Source: an uncultured Prevotellaceae bacterium
GTDB lineage: Bacteria > Bacteroidota > Bacteroidia > Bacteroidales > Muribaculaceae
Direction: 5' to 3'
DNA: 6,128 nucleotides
Assembly (NCBI GenBank): GCA_946055125.1
Contig: CAMGFF010000147.1
Span: forward strand, 1 to 6,128
The notes under the pieces were generated by a model. The model did no database searches and had not been told where the DNA came from. It saw nothing but the letters and a program-made list of their open reading frames with translations. Below are positions 1 to 6,128 of this stretch, in pieces. Position numbers and translations under genes: made by a program. Position 1 is the first letter of the stretch. Each line of letters begins with the position of its first letter.

Positions 1-2029
1 CCGAGTCGTCGCCGATGAGACCGAGCGATGCACGCACCTTCAAGTCGCTTAACCAATCCTTAGTGCCCTCCATGAATTTCTCCTTGGAGATGCGCCAAGC
101 CACCGAACCCGAGGGGAAGAACGCCCAGCGCTTGCCCGATGTGTTACCCGAGAACTTGTAGGAGCCATCGTAGCGGCCCGAGAACTCGGCGTAGTACTTC
201 TGGTCGTAGTTATAGTTGGCGCGGAACACATAGCCCATCTGGCGGGAGCGGTTGCTCCATCCACCGAGGTCGCTCATAGTTCCGTAGCTAAGTTCGGGGA
301 GCTCGGCGAAGCTGAGGTCCTTGGCATAGGCCGAGTGACCGTTGCTGCGATACTCGCGACCCTCCATGAGGACGAGAGCCGACACATTGTGCACCTCATT
401 GAAAGTGTTGTCGTAGTTGATTTGTGCATTGCCGAGGAACTGCTGGCCATAGGTGGAACCCTCGCCCACGAGAATAGAAGAACCCTTCTCGCCAAGCACC
501 TTGGTGAATGTGCCCGAAGCCTTGCTATACTCCATCACATAGAATGGGGTATCGAGGTTCTTGTTGCGTGAATTGGTGTAGTCGTAGGCACCTGTAATCT
601 TGGCTGACAGACCCTTCACCCAAGGCACATCAAACTGGAGCGAGATGTTGGAGCGAAGCTCAAGCGAGTTGGCCTTCTTCCAGCCCGATTCGTAGATAGC
701 TGCGAGTGGGCTGTTGGGGGTCGACATGTTGTTCGAAGTGATACCGGTGTAGATGCCGTCGATTTGCGGAGCAAGATAGGGGTGCATACCTATAGTCTGC
801 TTTGCGATCGACATGTAGCCTGCCTCGTAGGAACCGTTGTCGGCACCACCCGAGTCGTAACCCGGCTGACGGCGGTCGCTCACGAATCCCGAAGCACCCA
901 TTGTGAGAGTCCAGTATTTTGCAATCTTCGAGTCGAGGTTGAAGCGCATAGAGTAGCGGTTATACTCGAAGTTGTCGATGTTACCCTGCTGGTTGAGGTA
1001 GCCCACCGAAGCATAGTAGTTGTGGTTCTCAGTACCGCCCTGCATAGAGAGGGTGTGCTTGTGAGTGAGACCTGTTCCGAACACCTTGCCGATGTAGTCG
1101 TAGTTGTCGAAACCATCGGAGGGGTCGCCATTGGCAACGAGGTCGAACATCTCCTTGCCATACTTAGGCACATACTGAGAGCGGTCGGTGATAGTACCGT
1201 TGGCCATCTGGTCCATCATTTCGGCCATGTTGTAGTAGTTCATAAATTCAAGACCATTCATGAACTTGGGGAAGTTGGCATTGACCGAAGCACCCACAGA
1301 GCCGTCGTAGGTCACCTTGGGGGCACCCTTTCCACCGCGCTTGGTGGTGACGATAATCACACCGCCGGCAGCGTTAAGACCATATACGGCAGTAGCGGCA
1401 GCATCCTTGAGGACAGAGAGGCTCTCGATGTCGTTGGGGTCGATTTCGTCGATAGAGCGAGGCACACCATCCACGATGTAGGTGACAGCCTTCACCGAGC
1501 CACGGATGCGGATAGAAGCCTGGTCAACGCCCGGCTCACCCGAAGTCTGGATAGAAGAAAGACCTGCGACCTTACCTGCGAGCATCTGGGTGAGCTGCGT
1601 GGTAGGAGCCACGGTTAGCTCCTCGCCCTTGATAGCCGATACAGAACCTGTCAAAGACGATTTTTTCTGCTTGCCATAACCGACGACGATAACCTCGTCG
1701 AGGTTGGCGGCATTCTGCTTGAGGACGATGTCGATAACCGAAGAGTTGCCGACCTTTACTTTTTGGGTGTCCATACCCACGAAGGAGAATACGAGTGCCT
1801 GACCCTTTCGGGCATTCACAGAGTAGTGACCATCGATATCGGTGGTAGAACCCACCTTGGTTCCTTCGACCATGATGGTAGCACCAATAAGAGGCTCTCC
1901 TTGTTCGTCGGTTACGGTACCCACAATCTTCTGCGCAAAGCCGAGAGCCGGCAGAGCGAGGAGGAACATCATCGCCACAGAGATGCGGCGTAGAATGCCC
2001 ATGTGATTAGATTTTGAGTTAAACTCCAT
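1..2029 (-). CDS. SusC/RagA-family TonB-dependent outer-membrane receptor (C-terminus cut by window edge)
   Basis: Imports oligosaccharides across the outer membrane using TonB energy, normally as a SusC-SusD pair. I translated this frame by hand: it is open from 2029 to the left edge, giving 676 residues, so roughly a third of a typical ~1000-residue SusC is missing. Residues 1-32 form a Sec signal peptide (RR, then MMFLLALPALGFA, cleavage before QK). Residues ~34-105 are the carboxypeptidase-regulatory-like domain (IVGTVTDEQGEPLIGATI). A TonB-box-like LDEVIVVGYGKQKK lies at ~111-123. The plug at ~125-235 carries the SusC signature: IRIRG, YIVDGVPR, DPNDIESLSVLKDAAATAVYG, GGVIIVTTKRG. The rest is beta-barrel rich in aromatic and polar alternation. 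ATG 2029 (MEFNSKSNHMG...) is in frame with ATG 2002 (MGILRRIS...), which also gives a normal signal peptide. Neither has a Shine-Dalgarno sequence. I chose 2029 because the sequence before it is AT-rich, with an in-frame TAA upstream at about 2084-2086. A SusD gene is expected beyond position 1. Confidence 0.95.
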   Translation of the reverse strand, partial: MEFNSKSNHMGILRRISVAMMFLLALPALGFAQKIVGTVTDEQGEPLIGATIMVEGTKVGSTTDIDGHYSVNARKGQALVFSFVGMDTQKVKVGNSSVIDIVLKQNAANLDEVIVVGYGKQKKSSLTGSVSAIKGEELTVAPTTQLTQMLAGKVAGLSSIQTSGEPGVDQASIRIRGSVKAVTYIVDGVPRSIDEIDPNDIESLSVLKDAAATAVYGLNAAGGVIIVTTKRGGKGAPKVTYDGSVGASVNANFPKFMNGLEFMNYYNMAEMMDQMANGTITDRSQYVPKYGKEMFDLVANGDPSDGFDNYDYIGKVFGTGLTHKHTLSMQGGTENHNYYASVGYLNQQGNIDNFEYNRYSMRFNLDSKIAKYWTLTMGASGFVSDRRQPGYDSGGADNGSYEAGYMSIAKQTIGMHPYLAPQIDGIYTGITSNNMSTPNSPLAAIYESGWKKANSLELRSNISLQFDVPWVKGLSAKITGAYDYTNSRNKNLDTPFYVMEYSKASGTFTKVLGEKGSSILVGEGSTYGQQFLGNAQINYDNTFNEVHNVSALVLMEGREYRSNGHSAYAKDLSFAELPELSYGTMSDLGGWSNRSRQMGYVFRANYNYDQKYYAEFSGRYDGSYKFSGNTSGKRWAFFPSGSVAWRISKEKFMEGTKDWLSDLKVRASLGLIGDDS

Positions 2030-2078
2030 AGAACGAAATGTTGAATAATTAATTGAAAAATGAAATATTTGTGTATTA

Positions 2079-2108
2079 AAGATTTAGAATAAAAATAGCC
2101 TTGACAAA
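2079..2108 (-). promoter_or_regulatory. Possible Bacteroidota-type promoter for the SusC-like gene
   Basis: Reading the minus strand, TTTG (2108-2105) is followed after 18 nt by TAAATCTT (2086-2079). Known Bacteroides promoters have TTTG near -33 and TAnnTTTG near -7. The -33 match is exact, the -7 match is partial (TA plus two of the four TTTG positions), and the spacing is slightly short. TATTTTTA, a little further upstream (about 2093-2100), is a closer -7 match but has no TTTG at the right distance. The site lies between the epimerase terminator and the receptor start, where a separate promoter would be expected. It would leave a leader of about 45-70 nt. Confidence 0.3.
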
Positions 2109-2111
2109 CCG

Positions 2112-2160
2112 AAAAATAAAAGCAAGCAGCCGGGAGAAGCCGGAGGGCACGCCCGGCTGC
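2112..2160 (-). terminator. Rho-independent terminator after the epimerase gene
   Basis: A perfect 9-bp GC-rich inverted repeat, GCAGCCGGG (2126-2134) with CCCGGCTGC (2152-2160), encloses a 17-nt loop that holds a further GCC/GGC 3-bp stem. On the minus strand it begins 13 nt after the epimerase TAA and runs directly into TTGCTTTTATTTTTC. This is a textbook intrinsic terminator for the upstream three-gene unit. It separates that unit from the SusC-like gene, which therefore needs its own promoter or depends on read-through. Confidence 0.85.
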
Positions 2161-2173
2161 ACAGATAATATGA

Positions 2174-3343
2174 TTAAGCGAGAGATTCGAGAATCTGCCA
2201 GCACTGGAAGAGTCCGCGCGGCACATGGAAACAGCCTTTCCACTTGCCGCCCTTGCCCTCGAGGAGCACCTCGCCCCGGCGGTTGAGGTAGCCGAACCAC
2301 TCGGGGTACTCGGTGTCCTTGAAGTGCGACCAAGTGTAGTCGTGCACGCGGTTGAACCACTCGAGGCAACGCTCGTCGCCAGTGAGCTGGTAGCCCTTGA
2401 TCATTGAGATGAGCGTCTCGATGTGAACCCACCAAAGCTTCTGGTCCCACTCCAGCTCCTGGGTGGGGTGGCCGTGGAGGTCCATGAAGTAGAAAATACC
2501 GCCAAACTCCTTGTCCCAGCCATACTCGGCCATTCGGATAGCAGTGTCCTTGGCTTTAGCGATAAGCTCGGGGCGGTTGAGGCGCTTTCCGAGGTCCATG
2601 ATGAACCACATAGCCTCGATAGCGTGTCCAGGGTTCATGTGACGGCCGTCCATGCAATCGACGAGAGAGCCATCGGCAGCCACATTCTCCACCACGAGTC
2701 CACCAAGCTCGGGGCGCAGGAACACGTCCATCACCTCGTGAATGCAGGTTTCGATAGTGCTCTGGAGGAAATCGGGGTCGAGGAGCGGCTCAATCTCGAG
2801 GGCGAGGTTGCAGAGAATCATTGGGAGGGCGAAATTCTTGAGGTTTCGGGTTCCCGGGTGAGCCTTGCACCACTTTCCCTTGGGGTTGTCGACCTTAGAG
2901 AGGATGATGTCGAAAGTGCGCTTGGCGATGTCGGCATACTCCTTGTTGCCTGTGGCGATGCTGAGCTGGCCGAAAGCCATAGTAGCGAAAGTGTAGGAGA
3001 AGATGTTGTAGGGCTCCACAAGAGGCTGCCCCTCGCGGGTGAGGGAGAAGTACCAGTTGAAATTGCCGTCGTGGCCATGTTTTTTGAGGAACTCGGCGCC
3101 CTGAATAGCTGCGTCGAGCCACTCCTGACGCTTCTCCACCTTGTTGTAGAGCATAGAGAACATCCACACCTCGCGGCCCTGGAGCCAGATGAACTTATCG
3201 GTGTCGTAAACGTCGCCTTTACGGTCGAGACAGGTGAAAAAACCGCCAAATTCCTTATCTTGCGATTTTTCGAGCCAGAAAGGGAGCACAGAGTCGAGAA
3301 GCTCGCTCTTGTATTGCTCGGCTAATTTTTTGAAATCAGTCAT
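2174..3343 (-). CDS. N-acylglucosamine 2-epimerase, AGE/RENBP type (GlcNAc <-> ManNAc)
   Basis: A 389-residue cytoplasmic (alpha/alpha)6-barrel epimerase, full length for the family, with no signal peptide. It should interconvert N-acetyl-D-mannosamine and N-acetyl-D-glucosamine, the step that follows neuraminate lyase in sialic-acid breakdown. Visible signature residues are QGREVW (R57), MNPGHAIEAMWF (H240, E243), KLWWVHIET (H307, E309) and KGCFHVPRGLF (H373, R376). R57, H240 and H373 fall where the catalytic Arg and two His of animal and cyanobacterial AGE enzymes sit. The FHVPR ending and PTQ.LEW / KLWW blocks match mammalian renin-binding protein closely from memory. Cellobiose 2-epimerases and YihS/ManI isomerases usually have a different C-terminal His motif, so I prefer AGE over those relatives. 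It is the third gene of the minus-strand unit, 57 nt after the transporter stop, and ends just before the terminator. The AT-rich leader lacks a Shine-Dalgarno sequence. AGE-type enzymes in Bacteroides nan loci are called NanE; I leave the symbol blank because the pathway is unproven. Confidence 0.92.
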   Translation of the reverse strand: MTDFKKLAEQYKSELLDSVLPFWLEKSQDKEFGGFFTCLDRKGDVYDTDKFIWLQGREVWMFSMLYNKVEKRQEWLDAAIQGAEFLKKHGHDGNFNWYFSLTREGQPLVEPYNIFSYTFATMAFGQLSIATGNKEYADIAKRTFDIILSKVDNPKGKWCKAHPGTRNLKNFALPMILCNLALEIEPLLDPDFLQSTIETCIHEVMDVFLRPELGGLVVENVAADGSLVDCMDGRHMNPGHAIEAMWFIMDLGKRLNRPELIAKAKDTAIRMAEYGWDKEFGGIFYFMDLHGHPTQELEWDQKLWWVHIETLISMIKGYQLTGDERCLEWFNRVHDYTWSHFKDTEYPEWFGYLNRRGEVLLEGKGGKWKGCFHVPRGLFQCWQILESLA

Positions 3344-3400
3344 ATTATTATATGGTTTATTAGTGAATTAACTCTTGATTCTTTCATTTGGGAGGTCGCA

Positions 3401-4801
3401 TTATTTATTGCGGGTCCAGTATTGCTCGATTTCCTCGAGCGACTTTCCGGTGGTTTCGGGCACGAGTCGCCACATTATGAGAATGTAGGGGACGCACATT
3501 GCGGCGAAGAGGAGGAAAGTGCCGGTGGGGGAGAGGTTCTCAAGGAGCCAGGGAGTGAGCTGCCCGATGAGGTAGGTTCCAATCCACAGGGCGAGGCCGG
3601 CGATGCTCATGGCCACGCCGCGCACCTTCACGGGGTACATCTCGCTGAGGATAACCCATACGACAGCGCATATAGAGAGGGCGCAGCAGAAGATGTAGGC
3701 GAGGAAGAAAGTGAGGAGGAAGATGCTTGATATGCCCATTGAGGCACCGAAGGAGAAATAGAAAGCGATGAGCAGGAGCGAGACAATCATTCCGCTCACG
3801 CCCCAGTAGATGAGCTGCTTGCGACCCACCTTGTCGATGATGGCGAGAGCGAGGACGGTGGTGAGGGTGTTGACGAGGCCAATCATCACCTGGTAGAGGA
3901 GCGAGTCGCCGCCGCTGAGGCCGGAGTTCTCGAAGATGGTGGGGCCATAGTAGAGCACTGCATTCACGCCCATAAACTGGCCGAGGATAGCGATAGCCAC
4001 GCCAATGATGAGGGCCTTGAAGATTCCCGGGGAGAAGAGGAGGCGCCAGTTGCCGCTCTCTTGGCTACCCGAGCTGACGCTCTGCGAGGCCTTAACCTGC
4101 ATCTCCACGTCGGCAGGGATGAGATAAACGCGCTTGAAAGTGGCGCGTGCCGTTGAGAGGTCGCCCTTGAGAATGAGCCAGCGGGGGCTCTCGGGAATCA
4201 TGAAGATGACGGCGAAGAAGATGAGGGCGGGGAGAGTTTCCATGCCCAGCATACCGCGCCACACCTCGCTCACGAGGAGCTTATCGGCCCAGCCGGTGAG
4301 CTGTGCGCCGCTCTGGGAGTAGTTGAGCAGGGCGAAATTCACGAGGTAGGCACCGAGGAAACCCACGGTGATAGCGAGCTGGTAGCACGACACGAGGCGG
4401 CCGCGATACTCGGCCACGGCGAGTTCGCTGATATATAGCGGACAGATGATAGAAGCGATGCCAATGCCCACACCGCCAATGATGCGGTAGGCCACCAGCT
4501 CATTGAGCGAGCCGCTCACTGCGCAGCCGGCAGCCGAGATTGTGAAAAGCAGGGCTGCGATAATCATGGAGCGCTTGCGGCCGATGGTGTCGCCAAGGTA
4601 TCCTGCCACGAGCACACCGGCGATAGAGCCGATGAGAGCGCAGCCCACATACCAGCCCTGGGCGATGGTGTCGAGGCCAAACTGGCTTGCCACCATTCCA
4701 ATGGTGCCCGAGATCACGGCGGTGTCGTAGCCAAAGAGGAAACCACCAATAGCAGCAACCACCGAGAGGAAGATGAGATAAGCGAAATTATACTGTTTCA
4801 T
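3401..4801 (-). CDS. MFS sugar porter (XylE/GLUT-like), inner-membrane monosaccharide:H+ symporter
   Basis: A 466-residue, 12-helix inner-membrane carrier of the sugar porter family. Family marks in order: FGYDTAVISG in TM1 (D26), GYLGDTIGRKRS in loop 2-3, YRIIGGVGIG in TM4 (R106), PESPRW after TM6, GQFMGVNAVLYYGP in TM7, DKVGRK in loop 8-9, VWVILSEMYP.KVRG in TM10, and the C-terminal PETTGKSLEEIE. D26, R106 and E188 match the proton-coupling D27, R133 and E206 of E. coli XylE, so H+ symport is likely. Start: the open frame extends back to 4933, but those 44 residues overlap the upstream gene, are Ser/Thr/Pro/Arg-rich, and look like shadow sequence. MKQYNFAYLIFLS at 4801 aligns with the XylE N-terminus (MNTQYNSSYIFS) and starts 16 nt after the upstream TAA, suggesting coupled translation. 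Several sugar-contacting Gln residues are replaced, so the substrate is probably not xylose or glucose. Confidence 0.93.
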   Translation of the reverse strand: MKQYNFAYLIFLSVVAAIGGFLFGYDTAVISGTIGMVASQFGLDTIAQGWYVGCALIGSIAGVLVAGYLGDTIGRKRSMIIAALLFTISAAGCAVSGSLNELVAYRIIGGVGIGIASIICPLYISELAVAEYRGRLVSCYQLAITVGFLGAYLVNFALLNYSQSGAQLTGWADKLLVSEVWRGMLGMETLPALIFFAVIFMIPESPRWLILKGDLSTARATFKRVYLIPADVEMQVKASQSVSSGSQESGNWRLLFSPGIFKALIIGVAIAILGQFMGVNAVLYYGPTIFENSGLSGGDSLLYQVMIGLVNTLTTVLALAIIDKVGRKQLIYWGVSGMIVSLLLIAFYFSFGASMGISSIFLLTFFLAYIFCCALSICAVVWVILSEMYPVKVRGVAMSIAGLALWIGTYLIGQLTPWLLENLSPTGTFLLFAAMCVPYILIMWRLVPETTGKSLEEIEQYWTRNK

Positions 4802-4817
4802 GATGATGCGAGGGCTT

Positions 4818-5918
4818 TTAGATTCCGAAATACTCCTTGTAGCGGTCGTAGAGGTGACCGGCCTGCAAATAGGCCGACTGCGGGCTGAGGAAGTGGCTGA
4901 ACTCGAAGGTGATGGCCTTGTCGTAGCCGGCACGCTTTGCGGCCTCGAGCTTTAGGCGGAGCTTGTCGAACTTGATGGGGAGGAACTTAATGGGCATGTC
5001 GCGGTCGAAAGTCTCGGCATTGGTCCAGCACTTCATTCCATACTTGTCGGCGAGGCGCTTATTGACCTCGAAGAAAGCGTCGAGCTCATCGTAGTCGATA
5101 TGGCCGTCCTGGAAAGCGCAGGCATCGACCACGTCGTGGATTCCGTCGAAGATTTCGTCCCATTCCTTCTCGTGCTGCTGCACGCTCACGGCATCCTCCT
5201 TCGAGAGCTTGCTGCCGCTTGCCATGACGGCCTTCTTGCCGTCGATCCAAGGCGAGATGAAAGTGGGCAGGCCGCCCGACACGTCCTTGCACTGCTTGCC
5301 CATAGCGTGGAAAGCGCTGATGGCGCCCTTGGTGGCACGGCTGATCTCACCACTGATATACCAGCCCTGGAAGCTCTTGTGGCGGCTGCCATAGTTTTTC
5401 CACACCTCGTCGATTACGTACTTGTTGTCCTCGATTTCCCAGGAGAGGTCGCCGGTGTCCCAGTATCGGCCGGAGTCGTAGAGGCCGAAGTAGAATTTCA
5501 TTCCATATTTGTCGGCCAGTGTGAGGAACATCTCGAGGAGGTCCTGCGAGGGGCGGTAGCAGCCCTTGCCGATGAGGTAGGGCGAATTGAAAGTGATAAA
5601 CTTGCGGTAACCGGAGCGAATCATAATCACGGTGTCGATGCCGATGGCCTTCATGTGGCGGAAGTCGGCGTCCCACTCCTTCACGCCCCAGTTTTGGTGA
5701 GGAATGTCGTGGGATATTTCATCGAGGAAAGTACCGGTGATGGGGAGGGCATTTTTCTTATCCACGAGCCAGAAATTGTCGGCGGCAACGGCAGCTTCGG
5801 CCATCTGCTCGTCGGAGGCTGAGGCTGCATTTCGGTTGCAGCCCATAAGAGCCGGGGCAGCAGTAGCAGCGGCTCCGATAATGGCAAGGTCTTTTAAGAA
5901 TTTTCTACGGTCGGTCAT
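4818..5918 (-). CDS. Tat-signal lipoprotein with DUF4434-like TIM-barrel, putative glycoside hydrolase
   Basis: A 366-residue exported protein, first in the three-gene unit. The N-terminus holds a twin-arginine motif RRKFLK (residues 4-9), a short Ala-rich hydrophobic stretch, and a lipobox LMGC with the acylated Cys at 27. It should thus be exported folded and anchored by lipid. A polar linker (~28-55) precedes a barrel of about 300 residues starting ITGTFLDEIS, followed by NWGVKEWDADFRHMK..GIDTVI, the pattern I associate with DUF4434. Likely strands end at YGMKFYFGLYDSG (~138-150), FQGWYISGEIS (~183-193), LPTFISPWI (~217-225), VDACAFQDG (~264-272), YGMKCWTNAETF (~293-304) and KAITFEFSHF (~334-343). 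E191 after the presumed fourth strand and E302 after the seventh are placed like the acid/base and nucleophile of clan GH-A glycosidases. That role is inferred; no substrate can be read off. There is no clear Bacteroidota surface-export signal after Cys27, so a periplasmic location is favoured. The start is the only ATG giving the signal. Confidence 0.85.
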   Translation of the reverse strand: MTDRRKFLKDLAIIGAAATAAPALMGCNRNAASASDEQMAEAAVAADNFWLVDKKNALPITGTFLDEISHDIPHQNWGVKEWDADFRHMKAIGIDTVIMIRSGYRKFITFNSPYLIGKGCYRPSQDLLEMFLTLADKYGMKFYFGLYDSGRYWDTGDLSWEIEDNKYVIDEVWKNYGSRHKSFQGWYISGEISRATKGAISAFHAMGKQCKDVSGGLPTFISPWIDGKKAVMASGSKLSKEDAVSVQQHEKEWDEIFDGIHDVVDACAFQDGHIDYDELDAFFEVNKRLADKYGMKCWTNAETFDRDMPIKFLPIKFDKLRLKLEAAKRAGYDKAITFEFSHFLSPQSAYLQAGHLYDRYKEYFGI

Positions 5919-5977
5919 AACTGTTATGATGAGTTTTAATGATAAAATTGCTGATTTTTAGGAGTGCATAGAAACAA

Positions 5978-6056
5978 GGAGCCGCTACTCCCACCATCCG
6001 GGAGCCACCAATGAATATAGACTCCCGGAGCCGGTTTCGCTTTTCACCTTGAAACC
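5978..6056 (-). promoter_or_regulatory. Structured leader element: three hairpins with competing pairings upstream of the DUF4434 gene
   Basis: Read on the minus strand this stretch contains GGTTTC/GAAACC (6056-6051 with 6038-6033, 12-nt loop), then TCCGGGAG/CTCCCGGA (6029-6022 with 6004-5997, 17-nt loop), then GGAG/CTCC (5991-5988 with 5981-5978, 6-nt loop) followed by TTGTTTCT. GGCTCC occurs three times (6032-6027, 6006-6001, 5983-5978) and GGGAGT twice (6026-6021, 5992-5987). The arm CTCCC at 6004-6000 can therefore pair with either GGGAG copy, making exclusive folds possible. The element ends about 60 nt before the start codon. It could be an attenuator, a cis-regulatory RNA, or the terminator region of an unseen upstream gene. 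I do not recognise it as a known riboswitch. Confidence 0.5.
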
Positions 6057-6059
6057 ATT

Positions 6060-6092
6060 TTTACCTATTTTACTAACCTTAAATGTTTCAAA
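6060..6092 (-). promoter_or_regulatory. Weak candidate promoter for the three-gene unit
   Basis: On the minus strand TTTG (6092-6089; a second copy is at 6096-6093) is followed after 21 nt by TAGGTAAA (6067-6060). This fits the spacing of Bacteroidota promoters, but the -7 element matches only TAnnT of TAnnTTTG. If used, the transcript would begin just before the structured leader. The remaining 36 bases to the right edge (6093-6128) show no gene or other element I can support. Confidence 0.22.
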
Positions 6093-6128
6093 CAAAACAC
6101 CGCTTAAAGGACGTGACGAGAACGTGCC

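Noticed and set aside
764..1618. Long plus-strand open frame of 284 codons
   Set aside because: It is exactly antisense to the plug and early barrel of the SusC-like gene. The translation is Val/His/Arg-rich with no domain pattern, as expected from the complement of GC-rich coding sequence.
2423..3325. Plus-strand open frame of 300 codons
   Set aside because: It mirrors the AGE epimerase codon for codon; its Glu/Leu/Val/His-rich product shows no motif. The minus-strand frame has clear catalytic motifs.
3342..3387. A 15-codon minus-strand frame whose TGA overlaps the epimerase ATG
   Set aside because: Too short and AT-driven to separate from chance; it would matter only if the overlap were conserved in relatives.
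4802..4933. N-terminal extension of the MFS transporter frame to 4933
   Set aside because: The 44 extra residues are Ser/Thr/Pro/Arg-rich, overlap the DUF4434 gene, and are absent from sugar porters; the start at 4801 matches the XylE-like N-terminus.
5100..5822. Plus-strand open frame of 240 codons
   Set aside because: Antisense shadow of the DUF4434 gene, with the same low-complexity Val/Glu/His composition and no recognisable family.
5905..5997. A 30-residue minus-strand frame starting ATGGTGGGAG and overlapping the DUF4434 start
   Set aside because: Short, no ribosome-binding evidence, no recognisable sequence, and its start lies inside the inverted-repeat cluster. A leader peptide is possible but unsupported.
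5997..6060. Hairpin 5997-6029 followed by T-rich sequence read as a plus-strand terminator
   Set aside because: There is no plus-strand gene to its left anywhere in the window, and the tail (GCCGGTTTCGCTTTTC) is interrupted by GC.
1..6128. CRISPR arrays, tRNA/rRNA genes, insertion sequences, phage or toxin-antitoxin genes
   Set aside because: I saw no spaced direct repeats, no tRNA or rRNA signature, no transposase frames or terminal inverted repeats; the window is fully accounted for by four metabolic/transport genes and their gaps.

Overview
This 6.1 kb window reads as part of a Bacteroidota (Bacteroidales) carbohydrate-utilisation locus. The evidence is a SusC/RagA-type TonB-dependent outer-membrane receptor with the family's N-terminal carboxypeptidase-regulatory-like domain, a DUF4434-type lipoprotein, AT-rich leaders without Shine-Dalgarno sequences, and GC-rich coding sequence (roughly mid-50s %, estimated by eye) between AT-rich gaps. 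A gut lineage such as Muribaculaceae would fit, but the genus is inferred and not proven.

All four genes are on the minus strand, so transcription runs from high to low coordinates. From right to left: a ~210 bp upstream region with a cluster of competing inverted repeats (about 5978-6056); a Tat-signal lipoprotein with a DUF4434-like TIM-barrel (5918-4818); a 12-TM sugar-porter-family MFS transporter (4801-3401), 16 nt after the previous stop; and a RENBP/AGE-type N-acylglucosamine 2-epimerase (3343-2174), 57 nt further on. A strong intrinsic terminator follows (2160-2112). After a short AT-rich gap comes the SusC-like receptor (from 2029), which runs off the left edge. The receptor is open at the edge and extends through most of the first 2 kb, where only antisense shadow frames are otherwise seen.

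Working model: the SusC-like receptor, probably with a SusD partner just beyond position 1, imports an oligosaccharide across the outer membrane. The DUF4434 lipoprotein may act on it in the envelope. The MFS carrier takes the released sugar across the inner membrane, and the epimerase interconverts ManNAc and GlcNAc in the cytoplasm. Epimerase + MFS + SusC resembles the nanE-nanT-nanO sets of Bacteroidota sialic-acid loci. No sialidase, neuraminate lyase or known NanT-type carrier is visible here, so the substrate is open. The least explained parts are the DUF4434 protein, the altered sugar pocket of the MFS carrier, and the structured leader.
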